This document shows, in pieces, positions 1 to 12,200 of a stretch of 64,000 nucleotides of DNA. The DNA lies in the NCBI GenBank assembly GCA_010645155.1, contig JAAGOF010000081.1:136002-200001 (forward strand), given 5' to 3'. The position numbers and the translations under genes were made by a program. Below the pieces are notes generated by a model. That model saw only the letters and a list, made by a program, of their open reading frames with translations, had not been told where the DNA came from and made no database searches. Source of the stretch: Tigriopus japonicus. Its lineage: Eukaryota; Arthropoda; Copepoda; Harpacticoida; Harpacticidae. Position 1 is the stretch's first letter, and each line of letters opens with the position of its first letter.

Positions 1-801
1 ATTGAACCAAAATCTAAAAACATCATCTCTCTCAAACCAGTTTCTTTTTCTCTGCAACAGAATCTAAGTACATAAAAATTACAAAAAAATGGTATTCTAA
101 GCACGACTAAAGGACATATACTCGTATTCCTCCACTTTACAACTGAAATGGGTACAATTTTCTCTTTATAGTCGTTGAACAAAGATATAAAAAGGCTCGA
201 AATTTGATTTGCCCAAAATTTACCCATTTCTATCAGTTCTCATATATGTGATTATGAAATGTTGGAGAACTTGAGTTCGCCGTCTGTCTCTCGCTAAACT
301 TTTGCAAGCCAAAGCTTAATGCTTCAACACCTCTAAATTGACACGTTGAAATTGCCAAATAGAATTGCTTCATTCAGCCAAATCTCAATCAGCTCAAAAA
401 GAAAGATTATCGCATTCTTTAGCTTTTGCCATGGACAAGTCTGAACCCAAAGACAATTTTCAATTACGTACGCTTGTCTGGCCGTCTTCATTCACATTCA
501 GTGACAATTCGAGACATAAATCTAAAGTCGCATTTATCGGTCGGTTATTTTGATTCTAACGATCTTGATCGTTGTCAAACGTGGCCAAAGCATGGCCACC
601 TCTGCAATATCTGATTCCACAAATGGAGACGGTCAAAATTGACTGACTTGTGATGGGCGAGTGTATTGAACCCTCTTCAAATTTACGGTATGTGCAGAGA
701 AGTGACACTTTTTTGAGCACATTTGAGATGTAAGTGCTTTCAAACGTAATTGAAAGAGACTTTTTTCATATCTATTTGAATTTGATTTTATATTATTAAG
801 G
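1..801. other. Non-coding stretch, no gene seen
   Basis: This AT-rich sequence has only short chance reading frames. It lies downstream of the minus-strand class B receptor exons at 3204-3540, so it should be receptor intron. I looked for the next receptor exon (transmembrane segment 2) here and up to 3203 on the minus strand and did not find it. Confidence 0.5.
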
Positions 802-1661
802 TGCAATTACACGGCACGTGTTTTGTTGCATTTTAACGGCATTTATGTGAGTCACATCGCATTTGAGCTACAAATGTGTCACACTTCTGACTTGGAACAT
901 GTTCTAATTTTGTGTGATGTGAAGCACATTTTGTGACTTTTTTTCCTTGCTCGTTCACGGGTTTTTAACCGATGCAAAGGAATGATTTCCTTGCCATGTT
1001 AGGTGTTAGTTTTTATAAAATATTTGGTCATGCAACGAATTTGAATTTGCCGCTTTTGGGCAACTAGCTAGTGTCTCTTGTAGAATTTAAAAATAGTTGG
1101 TTGATCTAATTTGTAGATTGTGATCACATCAAGGTTGAATTAAGAAAAGACGCTTTGGTCAACTTTGCTTTTCGAAAGACATCGAGCAGTGTTGCCATAT
1201 AGGTTGAAAATCAGAGGTTATGAGCCCTGTAAATTAAAATTTCAATGACTGAAAAAGTGAAAAAGAATGCACGAGAATGAAAGCCAAGCAAAATAAAAAT
1301 TAGAATATGTCTTTCAACAATAATTAACTTAAAACTTGACTCTCAAGTGAAAGGAAACATAATTATCATTTCAAATTCTTTACTGGAAAGGTTTGTCTAT
1401 TTATAAAAGAAACGCCACAAAAGCATAATGAAGTCATATCATTTGGAGTTGATAAGTATAGCTCATTGATTAACCAATGTTGCAACTTTCAACAGGTTTC
1501 CGTGCGTCAATAAAATTTCATTATATGGAAGCCCTGATGGTGAGCTCTAGGATGCAAAAAACACGCTCCAAGTTGGAAATGTGATACATTTGTTGCTCAA
1601 ATGCGATGTGACTCACATAAGTGCCCTTAAAATGCGACAAAACACGTGTCCTGTAATTGCA
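802..1661. mobile_element. Inverted-repeat element with arms of about 110 bp (non-autonomous transposon)
   Basis: The left arm starts TGCAATTACA at 802 and includes CACGTGTTTTGTTGCATT and ATGTGAGTCACATCGCATTT. The right arm, ending at 1661, carries the reverse complement of the same string with a few substitutions (1546-1661). The arms are about 110 bp and the middle has no coding potential. Flanking duplications are not clear, so the superfamily is not assigned. Confidence 0.75.
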
Positions 1662-3203
1662 GCATTAGCAATTATTTAATCAAAATCACGCAACTTTTAT
1701 CATTGATATGTTGAATAATAAGTGTACTTTAACCTCAAATTTGGTTAAAACAAGATGAAATATCAAAAGAATACGCAAAAACTTCAATCAGAGAAGCAAA
1801 TATCCCAGCCAAAAAAAGAGTTACACTTTAAAATTCCTCATAGATCATGAAAGTGCAACTTTGAGGCGTTTTTTGTGTCATCTTTGGATCATAGTTAGCG
1901 TTAATGGACAATTTGCAGGTCAGTTTACTCTTAAGAGCTCTACATAAAAAAGGCGAAAAGGATCAAGTGGCTTTAAATTCTGAGCTTAATCTTTCCTCTT
2001 CGCGTCTTTTTCAAAGGGTGCGGTAAAAGCTTGGCCAACATTTCGTGATTTTGTCATGGAATGCTTTCATCTGTACACTTGAGGCGACACACGTGTTGAC
2101 CATTAAATTTCTAAGAGCCACACATTTCAATGCACTTTTGCCAAGCTAACATATTTCAAGGCTTAACACCAAAAGATACTAAAAAGGGTAACTACAATTG
2201 GCTTTTGGCCAAATATTGAAAGCATAACATGTGTTCCCGACCTGACATCAAAATTGGATCTAACCATATCGAGAGGAGGGAATAAAATATTTTTTGTTTG
2301 TTTGCCTCTTCTGATTTGAAGGTGACAGGCAATGCATTGCATACCATCCAATCATATTTGGAAGATGCCTAGTCATTTCTACGCTTTGGCGTCTCGTCTT
2401 CAATGAATCTTAGTTTTGCCACAGAAACGGAATGTTAAGGCCACGCATACCAATACAAATTATAATATTGAATATATGCCTCTTTTCTTCCACAAAATGA
2501 TCTTTATTGCCAAGAGGGAAACTAAGATAAAGGAAAATGTTCGTACTTTTTATTTTTAACTCATTTAAAAATATAGATTTCTCTATTTTTTGGTCAAACA
2601 GCATTTCTGATTTCCTGTTCAGGATTACTTGTTCTTGGAGTTCTATGAAAAATTTAAGCCTTTAAAAATAGAAAATTAAACCCTTTAAAACCAGAATTGA
2701 ATTTGTAACCGATCCGATGAACGTGTCTTTTAATCAAAAAATGCATGTCATATCTTATCGATAAAGAATGATTCAAAACGATGATACATTTAGTCTATTA
2801 GTGAATTTGCAGTCTTATAGAGTCCCAAAATGGAGGTTTAGTCAAAGACTTTGGTTAAGAATATATGTACACCTAATCCCACTCTGTGAATGTATAAAAA
2901 ACTTTAAGCTTAAACTTGGGATATTATACCCTTTTTGCAATTTCATGCACCTCCCTCTGATTTGTACAAACATTCACTGATTTATGTTTTTATCATATTA
3001 GCTTCATGATGTACAGTACAGTCCCAATTTTACAGTACAGGAACGCAAATAAATGAAACTACCCTAAACTATATTCACACATGGCATCCAAGATCAATAC
3101 ATGAAAATGCATTTCAAAAGGCCTCTCTAATAAGTTTTAGTGGCTTTTTGTTTGCCGAATTTCCCGGCCTTTCATCGTTTATCGTCTCGCATCGATGACT
3201 CAC
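1662..3203. other. Non-coding stretch, probably receptor intron
   Basis: No gene, RNA gene or clear repeat was recognised. Short open frames on both strands lack domain features or good splice context. A small direct repeat of TACAGTAC occurs near 3012-3045. Confidence 0.4.
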
Positions 3204-6200
3204 CGAAATGAACCCAGAATGACGAGTGATGCCAGAATAGAGAGAAATGACACGCTATAGCCGACCATCTCGAACAGTCTGGCATTGTAAAGGATACTGG
3301 CTTTCTGCTCGGCCTCGGTTTCTGAAAAGACCCATCATTATATCTACATATGCCTTTCACTTCATTCATAGTTTCAGGGTTGGTAGTATTCACCTGAAAT
3401 ATTCGCATAAAAGCCTTCGATGACCTTGGTGAGCTCGGGGGTGAAGCAACCCGTGAAATCCGTCCAGGATGGATCCAACGACTCTTGACCTTCACCATCC
3501 AACCAAAATCCATTTTCAGAGCACTTTCTGTGAGCTAATTCTGGAAAAGACAATAGAAGTTGCACATCAAAGGGCGTGGGTGTCAATGATTGTAAGTTTT
3601 TGTTCTATTTGACGCAGAGATGTAATTAGTGATGTGCCGAACCCGGACTCGAGACCCCATTGTTCCGACTCTTTTTATTTAAGATAATTTTTTGAAAGAT
3701 AGTCATGCCAATGACTTACATTTTTTCCCAACTTGACAATTGTTAATATCTCTTGTCGTCGAGGCAGATATGTAGGCACATTTCTTAACGCAATCATAGT
3801 TAGATACTAGAATATTGTTCATCAAGAGCATAAAATTATATTTAAAAAAAAGAGTTTTTTTCTTATCCTGAGTATTCATAAGTCCAGGTTTGACTGTATC
3901 CAACAATATTTTCAATCGACCTCTTGCTTTAGGTCGAAAATTTTCGATCTCTTTATTAAGTCGAAAATTTTTCACTCTTGTTTTTTTGTCGAAAATGCTT
4001 GATCTCGCTGTTTGTATCGAAATTTCATCATCTCGTTTCTAAGGTCAAAGTTTTAGTTTCCGCTGTGTTTTTTGACATATTCTTCCACTTCAACAGTGCC
4101 TCTGCCACAAACTTTTTTAGTATCACTTTTGCAAAAAGTATCAGCAAAAACTGCCAACTGGCATTGCTTTGGTTTTGTCCAATCACTTAAAACAAAGAGA
4201 CTCGAGCTTTGCGGACTCGATCCAACTCTACGTGGCGCCAAAAGGAATGCATTTCGATTTCTTACTTGTTCCATTGCAAGAATGGCAACAATAGAGGCCC
4301 ACAATTACAAATGGAATGGGTTTCTCTTTGAGAGTTTCTTATAACTGGAATCTTTGTGAAAGGGTCTCGAAGAAAATTCCAAAACTCGAATTGGACCCAA
4401 AAATGGAACAAGGCTCTAAACTCACCATTCCATAAAGTAAAGAAGCTTTCAAAGCAAAACAGATTGGAGAAGAAAAACAACGAGTGTAGGAGTTAATTAT
4501 CCTTTTTGTTAGACGAGTTTTAGGCTCGGAAAGCTCAGGAATCCTCAGCTTGGCACAACACCACCTCTCCTGGGATTCTTGGCCACGTTGAGTATGTTCC
4601 GGTAAACTGAGCTGAGGTCTTGTAGTATAACCATTAATAAAAGATGAAGAACGTGTTTCCATGTGATAAGAGGCATGAAAGATTCTCAATGGGCTCCCAA
4701 CTAATGTGAAGCAAGAAATCGCTCGCTAGGGCTCCTTTCTTTCTTTAAAAGTATTGTTTTGGCGTACTGATGTACAATACAAAGAATGAATGAATGCTTT
4801 GTCTTTGTCAGTGTTTGGTTACAAATGTGATTAGAGAACTCTAATTAATCAATGTCAACAGTCATTAATGGGTGAATATTGAGCAGAGATACGAATGACA
4901 AATAGACAATTGAGGCTCTTGGAAATTTAGAACAAGAGTCACTTATTTATGAATGTGAGCGAAAAGACTTTTTTGGCAACTAAAACAACTTGAAATAAAT
5001 CATATAATGAGGGAGCAAACGGGTTCTAAGATAACGGCTAGTTTTTGTACCGGAAAGGGGTTCTAAAACTCCCCCATGAATAAAAATGATAATCAAATCG
5101 TTTGAAAGGATTTAAATATCATTACGTTGTTGGTACTTTTCAAAGTTTTGAGTACGTTTGAACTTGAATGAAAAAAATTGGGGGGAGTTTGTCATGGCAA
5201 TATGAAGTGGACTAAAACATAGAGAAATATAGAAAGGGCCCTTTACTATGTCAGTGTTATTTACCTGCCTGACAGACAGGAGAAGAAATGCACTCTAATT
5301 GGGATAAATTTTGTTTTATTCACATAACTTGGCATAAAAAGCATAAAAATATTTTTTAAGCAATCATTCAATACCATAGTGATGTATCTCTGAATAGAAA
5401 ATGTTTGGTTTGATTGTGTTAAGTAAATTATGTTCCAACTGACTTGCTTTGTGAAAATGATTGGCCCTCTTTTGTTGGAGGCAATATGTTTTTTATCTTT
5501 GGGGTTCTTACAGGGCATTCTTCCCTCTGTAGAATAGTTTCACTTTTCTTCTGTCTCTATTTTCAACAATCAATTGGGGCTCTCAAGACAAAAGACGACA
5601 GGCCTTCTCTAAAATCTCTCCTCTATGGAACTCTAGGGATAAAATGAGGTGTTATTGATCTCACATGGTAAACATATTAATTGAAGATTTGATAGGTCAA
5701 CAAGACCAAAATCAGAAGATCAAAGTTCTAGTCAATAGAGAATTACCTTTCTTAGGCGGTTTAAAGCGAAATTTTCACAAAGAGATGAATCTTTGGCATA
5801 AAAAGTCCTTTCAAATTAGCCAATAACCCGATTGATTTCTCTTGCGACGCCACCTGGTGACTTTGTCCGTTCTTTAAACTACCTGAAAATTTAGTAAGCG
5901 CGGCTATTCTGGCTTCGTTTGGCTGAATAGGATGCCTAATCACGAGGGCTGCACATTTCATGAAAATGCATTTTATTTCATTTTTTCCGATTTTTTGCAT
6001 TTTTTCATTAATTTGGTTGAAATGTATTTTTTGCATTTTTGGCGTTTTTATCGAAATTCGGTGCATTTTTTGTCATTTTTCTCTTTCATTTGCATTTTTG
6101 ACCTTGTCGAAATTTGGTGTTTTCCAAATTCTTAAAGAACACTAATATTTTCTTGCCTTTCACATTTTTTACCAAATTAAACATATTAACAATAGTTTTT

Positions 6201-9200
6201 CAGTTAAAGAATGAAAGTGTGAGAGCAAATTTGTTCTTAGTGTAAATCATTCAGATCCAAAACGCTAAGTTCTACTACACTAATAACGATTAAATTTACA
6301 ACTTTTTTTTGAATTTGATATTTATATATAAAAAACTAAGAACTATGAATGTTTTTAATGATTTTGATGGGATAAATGTAGATTTATTCAACAAATGATA
6401 ATAAATTTAGTCCAAAGGTTCCTCATCATCTGTGCGCTCTTTTTCATTTTTCTTTTGCGCTTTGTTGCATTTTTGATGCATTTTTTGGCGTTTTTATTTG
6501 CATTATTTGTGCAGCCCTACTAATCACTGAGTAGTGATGAGCCTTAAACATTGGGTTTGTAAGGAATGGCTGTTAAAAACTTGTCAGGGTGGAATTTTTA
6601 ACGCTTTTTGTTGATTGCTGAACATGATTGTTGAACTTGAGATCCAATAACTTTAAAGTTGTATATAACACTTAGTTTTTGTCCTCAAAAGCCAAGCAAG
6701 TAAAAAAATAGGATGTTTCCAAATGTGATAGCATTGACAGTCGACAAATTTTCAAATTGAATTGAATCTTATATTTCATTATAACAAAACATCAAACCTC
6801 AAAGATATACTTAATATCGAAACACGTGAAGCTATACATACTTTGGGAGTAAATCGTGAAAATTCAATATGACGACATTGCACTTTGCCATGACACCTAT
6901 TTAGAAGCCCTACGTCTCCATTTCATTAAAAAATCCTTTTTCCAGACTCATTCGCGTGTACTTCAAAGTGGCAAATCTTATAAACCCCCGAAATAGTTTT
7001 CCAAAAGCCAAATGAAATACCTCAGCTTGTTTTGTCCTTCTTCGGTAAATCTTTTTTTACTAGTTCCATTAACCTTGTCTGATTTCAAAGACCAACATTG
7101 TTCGTTCACTCGATAAGCATCTTTCAAACCCCCAAAATTGCCTTTCTTTAAAATTCAAATATTGTACATGATGGAAGATATCTAAGAACAGCTTGAAGCT
7201 CCCTTTTCTTTCTGTTATTTTGACTTCTGGACTGAATTTATCAAGACTGTCTCAACAAAAGAATATTTTTCTTTGCTCAATTTCACACTTTTCATGCTTG
7301 CCAAGGACCTTGAAATTTGCATCTTTTGGGAACAAACTATAAATGTTCTTGAAGTCCCTCACACTCAGAAGGAATGGCTTTCTTTTTTTCTCCAAAGTGA
7401 AAAATGGCAAAAATGGCACTTATGCATATTTTGCTGATCTTCAAAGGTTCCGAGAAATGCCAATATACGCTTTGATGAATATGATAAATCATGATTCCAA
7501 GAACAAGCATGGCAATCGTAAAGAACTATTGTGTTGGGTTTCATTGATTTGGATCAAAGGTGAGGAACAACGTAATATATAGTCGGCCCTTTTGGCCTTT
7601 TCATGGCCCACATTCTATTTCACAAGTGTGCTTCAAGTTAGAAAAAAACTTAATGGAATTCTTATGCAAATGCTCCACTGGTTTTTGTTGTGAGCTCGCT
7701 CTTATCATAATTGTGAATGTGAAAATAGTGGTTCAAAAGGCAAAAATATTAAGAATAAAGGTGACCGTTGATATAAAAACTGGTTTTGTTCATTAATGCT
7801 ATCTGGCCTTAAAATATTTTCTAAAATCTGTTTCATGTTTGTGTGCAAATAACATTCGACATTTGATAACGTTGGGTACTCTATTTATTCACAAAATGGC
7901 TGACTGATGACAAAACTGATAAAAATGTTAATTTCTTTTTTTATATTATGCACTAACGTAAATGATTACCTTTCTTTACAGGGAATCCCATTCTTTGTAG
8001 CGGTAATAAGTAATCCGTAACCCACCAAAAAAAAGTAAAACAGGTTTTCTTAGCCACAATTCTTTGTTTCACAAATTTAAAGACAATCGGTCAAATATTT
8101 TGCAAAAAAAAAAAAAAATCTGAAAGTTTTTTTTCAGTTGTCTTCATCAATCTTTCAAATATTAAATTACAAATTTTAAGCCATGAGTTTACAGTAATTG
8201 AATTTTTTTTAATATGACAGATTTGACAGAGTCACCATCGCTTAGTGTCTCCTTTCAGCCAAAATCCCCCTTTTTTAGTCCACTTTATAACTTTAGAGAA
8301 TACATTTCCAGTTTTAATCTGCCTGAAACATGTTTTAACGTAACGTCGACGTACGACTCAAATGCTGAACTATTTCATTCTTTGCAAATTACGTTAGATT
8401 TTCCTGTTTAAAACCTTTCTGTTTTTGAGGAAGGCAATGTGAGTAACTTTGATCTTTCATTTGTGTGCAGTTTTAATTTCGTCTAGTAATGCAAAAGTTT
8501 TCCAATTTGCGTCGATAAAATCAATTGCAATGCCGTCGGTTTGATCATTTGAGAGGGAGGGACTTATCAAATACTGGACCATTCTAAGCTAATTTTAAAA
8601 TTGATGATCAAAACAATATTCCTTCCTCTTAGACTCTTAGACCTAATGTTATAGATTTTTGAAATATTTTTTGGTTGTTAGGGTGCAAAATGGTGAACAT
8701 ATCACTTACGTGAAGTACAAATGAATAAATAGTTTAGTTAAAAATTACAATACAAGGCTTTAGGTACAAAAAATGTGACCTAATTTCATTTATGCATTAC
8801 TCTTTGCTGAATGACAATAAAATACAGGTTGACACTTCCGAGTTTGGGACTTTATGGGTCATTCTGGTTCATAAACCACCACAAAAGTAGACCTTGGGGG
8901 TCATAAATGGTATTGTTGTCATATTTTATGCTGGGGAAACCTTTATAGCCCTTCGTTTTGAGGTCTGTTTTTGGCTATTTCATTTCTAATATCGGCACAA
9001 GTGAGCAAGTTGTGTTGGAAGGTAATCAAAATTGTCTGGAAGCGATGGAATTTCTTGGAGTACAAAGGACAAAGTCACCGCAAACAATCATATTACTTGT
9101 GGTTGAATGAACGCCATTCAAAGAGCAATGTTTATTTCCCAGAGAGGAGAGTTTTCCCCAAAAAAGTCATTCCATAAAAACATCTGCAAAGTGAAAGTGT

Positions 9201-12200
9201 TCCATGACACAACCAGAAAACTTTGGTTACATCAGGTTGATGATTATAATAAAAAATACTTGTTAAAGCAGGTAAAGTCAATTGAATGACTCGTGAACCT
9301 CAGATTTTTCATCTGCAAATGACGTTTCATTCTTTAAAAATCTTTTCTTGAGCACACATTAAAGGAATAATATTGTTGTATCATTGTATTTGTTAGTCTA
9401 ATATTGTTAAGACATTTTTATTTCACCGTCTCGTTTTATCACAATTTCCCATCAAGGTTTTGGAAACTCTAATTCATTATGCAATTAAAAATATCGAAAA
9501 AAGCGTCATTTCAAATTAACCGATCTTTTATCAACATTTAAGGCAGAACTGGACAATTTTAATGCAAGGCTAAACAGCTTTTAAGTGTTAATTTATGCTG
9601 TAACGTGAATGATTAACTTTCTTTACAGGGAATCCCATTCTTTGTAACACTAATAAAAAGTCCGCAACCAAAACAAAGTAGCTTTTAGTATCTACTAGTG
9701 ATGGACCGAAAGGGCTCATAACCGAATCCGAAAGAGGGCGCAACCGAAACCGAACCTTAAAAAATCAAATTGCTTATGTGTTTGATATTGGGTTGTCGCA
9801 AATTCTGAAAAATCGGAAAACTTAAATTCAGGCTTTTGAACCAAATTTTGTTTCCAAATTCATCTTTTATAGTGCATGTGTGCTTTCGGTTTCGGTAGGC
9901 ATAACCGAAACCGAAACCAAAATTTCGGCCGCAAGCGCGTTCAGTCCATGACTAGTATTTACATCCATGATGATAGATGTCCCTTTTGGCAAAACTTCCG
10001 TACGTTGAACTTGACCCTAAATTCGAACTAGATCACCTCATTTTGATTGACAGGTGAACCGCTGAGAACTGGACATCTTTATTGAAGATAAACGAAACGG
10101 AAGGTTTTTGACCCAATCAATGGCTTAATCCCCTTACCGTTTCCAAAGTAACTATCTATATCAAAGCCTGGACTTGACAATAGCCAAGTCAAGAAGATTG
10201 GAACATGATCACGATTGAAAGATATGAGAAAAATATTAATTTGGAAAAATGAAAGGATATATCTTTATAAATTAAATTTGTAGCATAGATTGATGAGGGT
10301 CTAGATATCCGGGAATCACAATTTTGTTGATGGTGGAATTAGGGAAAGTCTTGCAATTGCAGAAGAGAACCCGTAACGACAAGTGGGATGAAGTATCAGG
10401 TAAGAAAAGCTTCATTAATCTTTTCCATATTTTTGCTTCAATCTTTGAAAACTTGTGCAGAAATGTCAATCCTTCACGCAAAAATGTCAGAAGCATTCCT
10501 ACTTTCATTAAAACATGGCAAATGAGGATTTGCGGGAAGTGTGTGCCCAAAGGCCAATTCTTGACCTTTGTATCATTTCCAGATTCTTTTTGGGGCATCT
10601 AAATCATGAGTAATGTTAGGTTATTGCTCAAAATCTGGTCTTACTTGACATGCGTACTTTTACACACCATTTTTGGTTTTTCGTAGGAATTGGACCCTCA
10701 TTGGGTTATTTTTTACGAATGATTGAGGAATAATGTTTGCGTTTGTTACGAACATGACGACGAAAATTTCTTATATCATGTGTTGTTATTATTAAACATT
10801 TTTGATCTTGTTCAGATTCTACACTATTCGAACCCATTTGGAATGTTTTCTTGACAATATGAGAAAGAAGTATGAGTTGAAAAATCAAGAAAATGCAAAC
10901 ATTCTATTGATGTGATCAATTAAAGTGTGTTTTGACATGTTTTGGTCAGTAAGAAAGAAAAGACAAAAGACCCACTTCAAAATTTTTTTTTCTCATCAGG
11001 AAGATACAGTCTCAATGCTCACCTTTTCTGTTTTTGTGCACTTCAATTCTTTTTTACGGAGTTGCACATTTTACAAGAGGTGAAAAATGAATCAAGTTGA
11101 ACAAAACCTAAAATGAATGGTCAGAATCACAGATATTAATAGATATGACGTACTAAGTTGGACCATTGTTTCATTTAGAAGGACAAATTACTTATTGCTG
11201 GTTCAGAGTGTTCAGTCAAAGCTGACGATTGAGTATGTCCAAACAAGAATTTGTTTTATAGTTCAATTGTTTTTAGACATACTGAGCCAATAAATACTCT
11301 ACGGCAATCCAACGACTTTTCACGCAAACTTTTCTAGTCTACAACTGCTAGTTGCCCTTCAAAACACAGCAGTATGTCATATCTGTTAATATCTGTGGTC
11401 CGAACAGACTTTCCCAACAATGTTTCTATCATTTGTCAAAGGATCCATTTCTATCAGGACGTCTGTATTCTTTTTTGTAATGAAACATATATTATTTCAA
11501 GATATTATTGTAAAAGAAAGGTCTGTAGGAATAACTCGTATGTAAAAAAAATCACGAAATCACAATTAGAACGTAATCTTTTCTTTCGTGGCACTTGATT
11601 GTTTCTTGATGGGGGCAAATTGATCAGATTGGACTAAGAAGGCGCAACTTTATTGCAGGAAGGGTTCAAAATCCCAGAACCTAATTTTGAAATCTCATTT
11701 TTGAGAGCGATCGGATTGAATGACCAGGAAAGTGTCCAATCTCAAGTAGATCTCTTTGGCATCTCAATTTATATTTGGTAAGCCTTTGAGACTTTGAAAA
11801 AGAACCGTTTGAAGGTAGTTTAGAAACCTTGTGGGAAGTGTTATTCTAAAACGGATTAACTTTGCACCAAGAAGCCTAAAATATTATTTGTCAGAAGGCT
11901 TTAGTTAACAATTGATAAACAAAACAAGCATTTGTTATGAACCCCTAAACCTTGGGGGGATAATGAGTTAAAATTCCATTTTAATCTTCACCAAGTTTAT
12001 TTTAGTGACTTTCTTTGAGTAAATTCAAGAATGAAATCGCTTGCAAAGAAGGAAATTCATCTCTATCTTATCTTTTCGTTTAAGATACAAAACGTATCCT
12101 CTCATGCCAAAAATATTTTTGCATAACCTAAAAAGGTGTAAGTGTACTTTTCTCAATTCCTTTTTTGCTTTTCGTGGCATCTTCATCATACGGTTTCATT

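Noticed and set aside
4053..4689. Cluster of 70-116-codon frames on both strands
   Set aside because: They overlap in several frames, none with recognisable protein features.
10272..10602. Overlapping frames of 92 and 108 codons on opposite strands
   Set aside because: They overlap antisense to each other, with no domain, signal or splice context; most likely chance.
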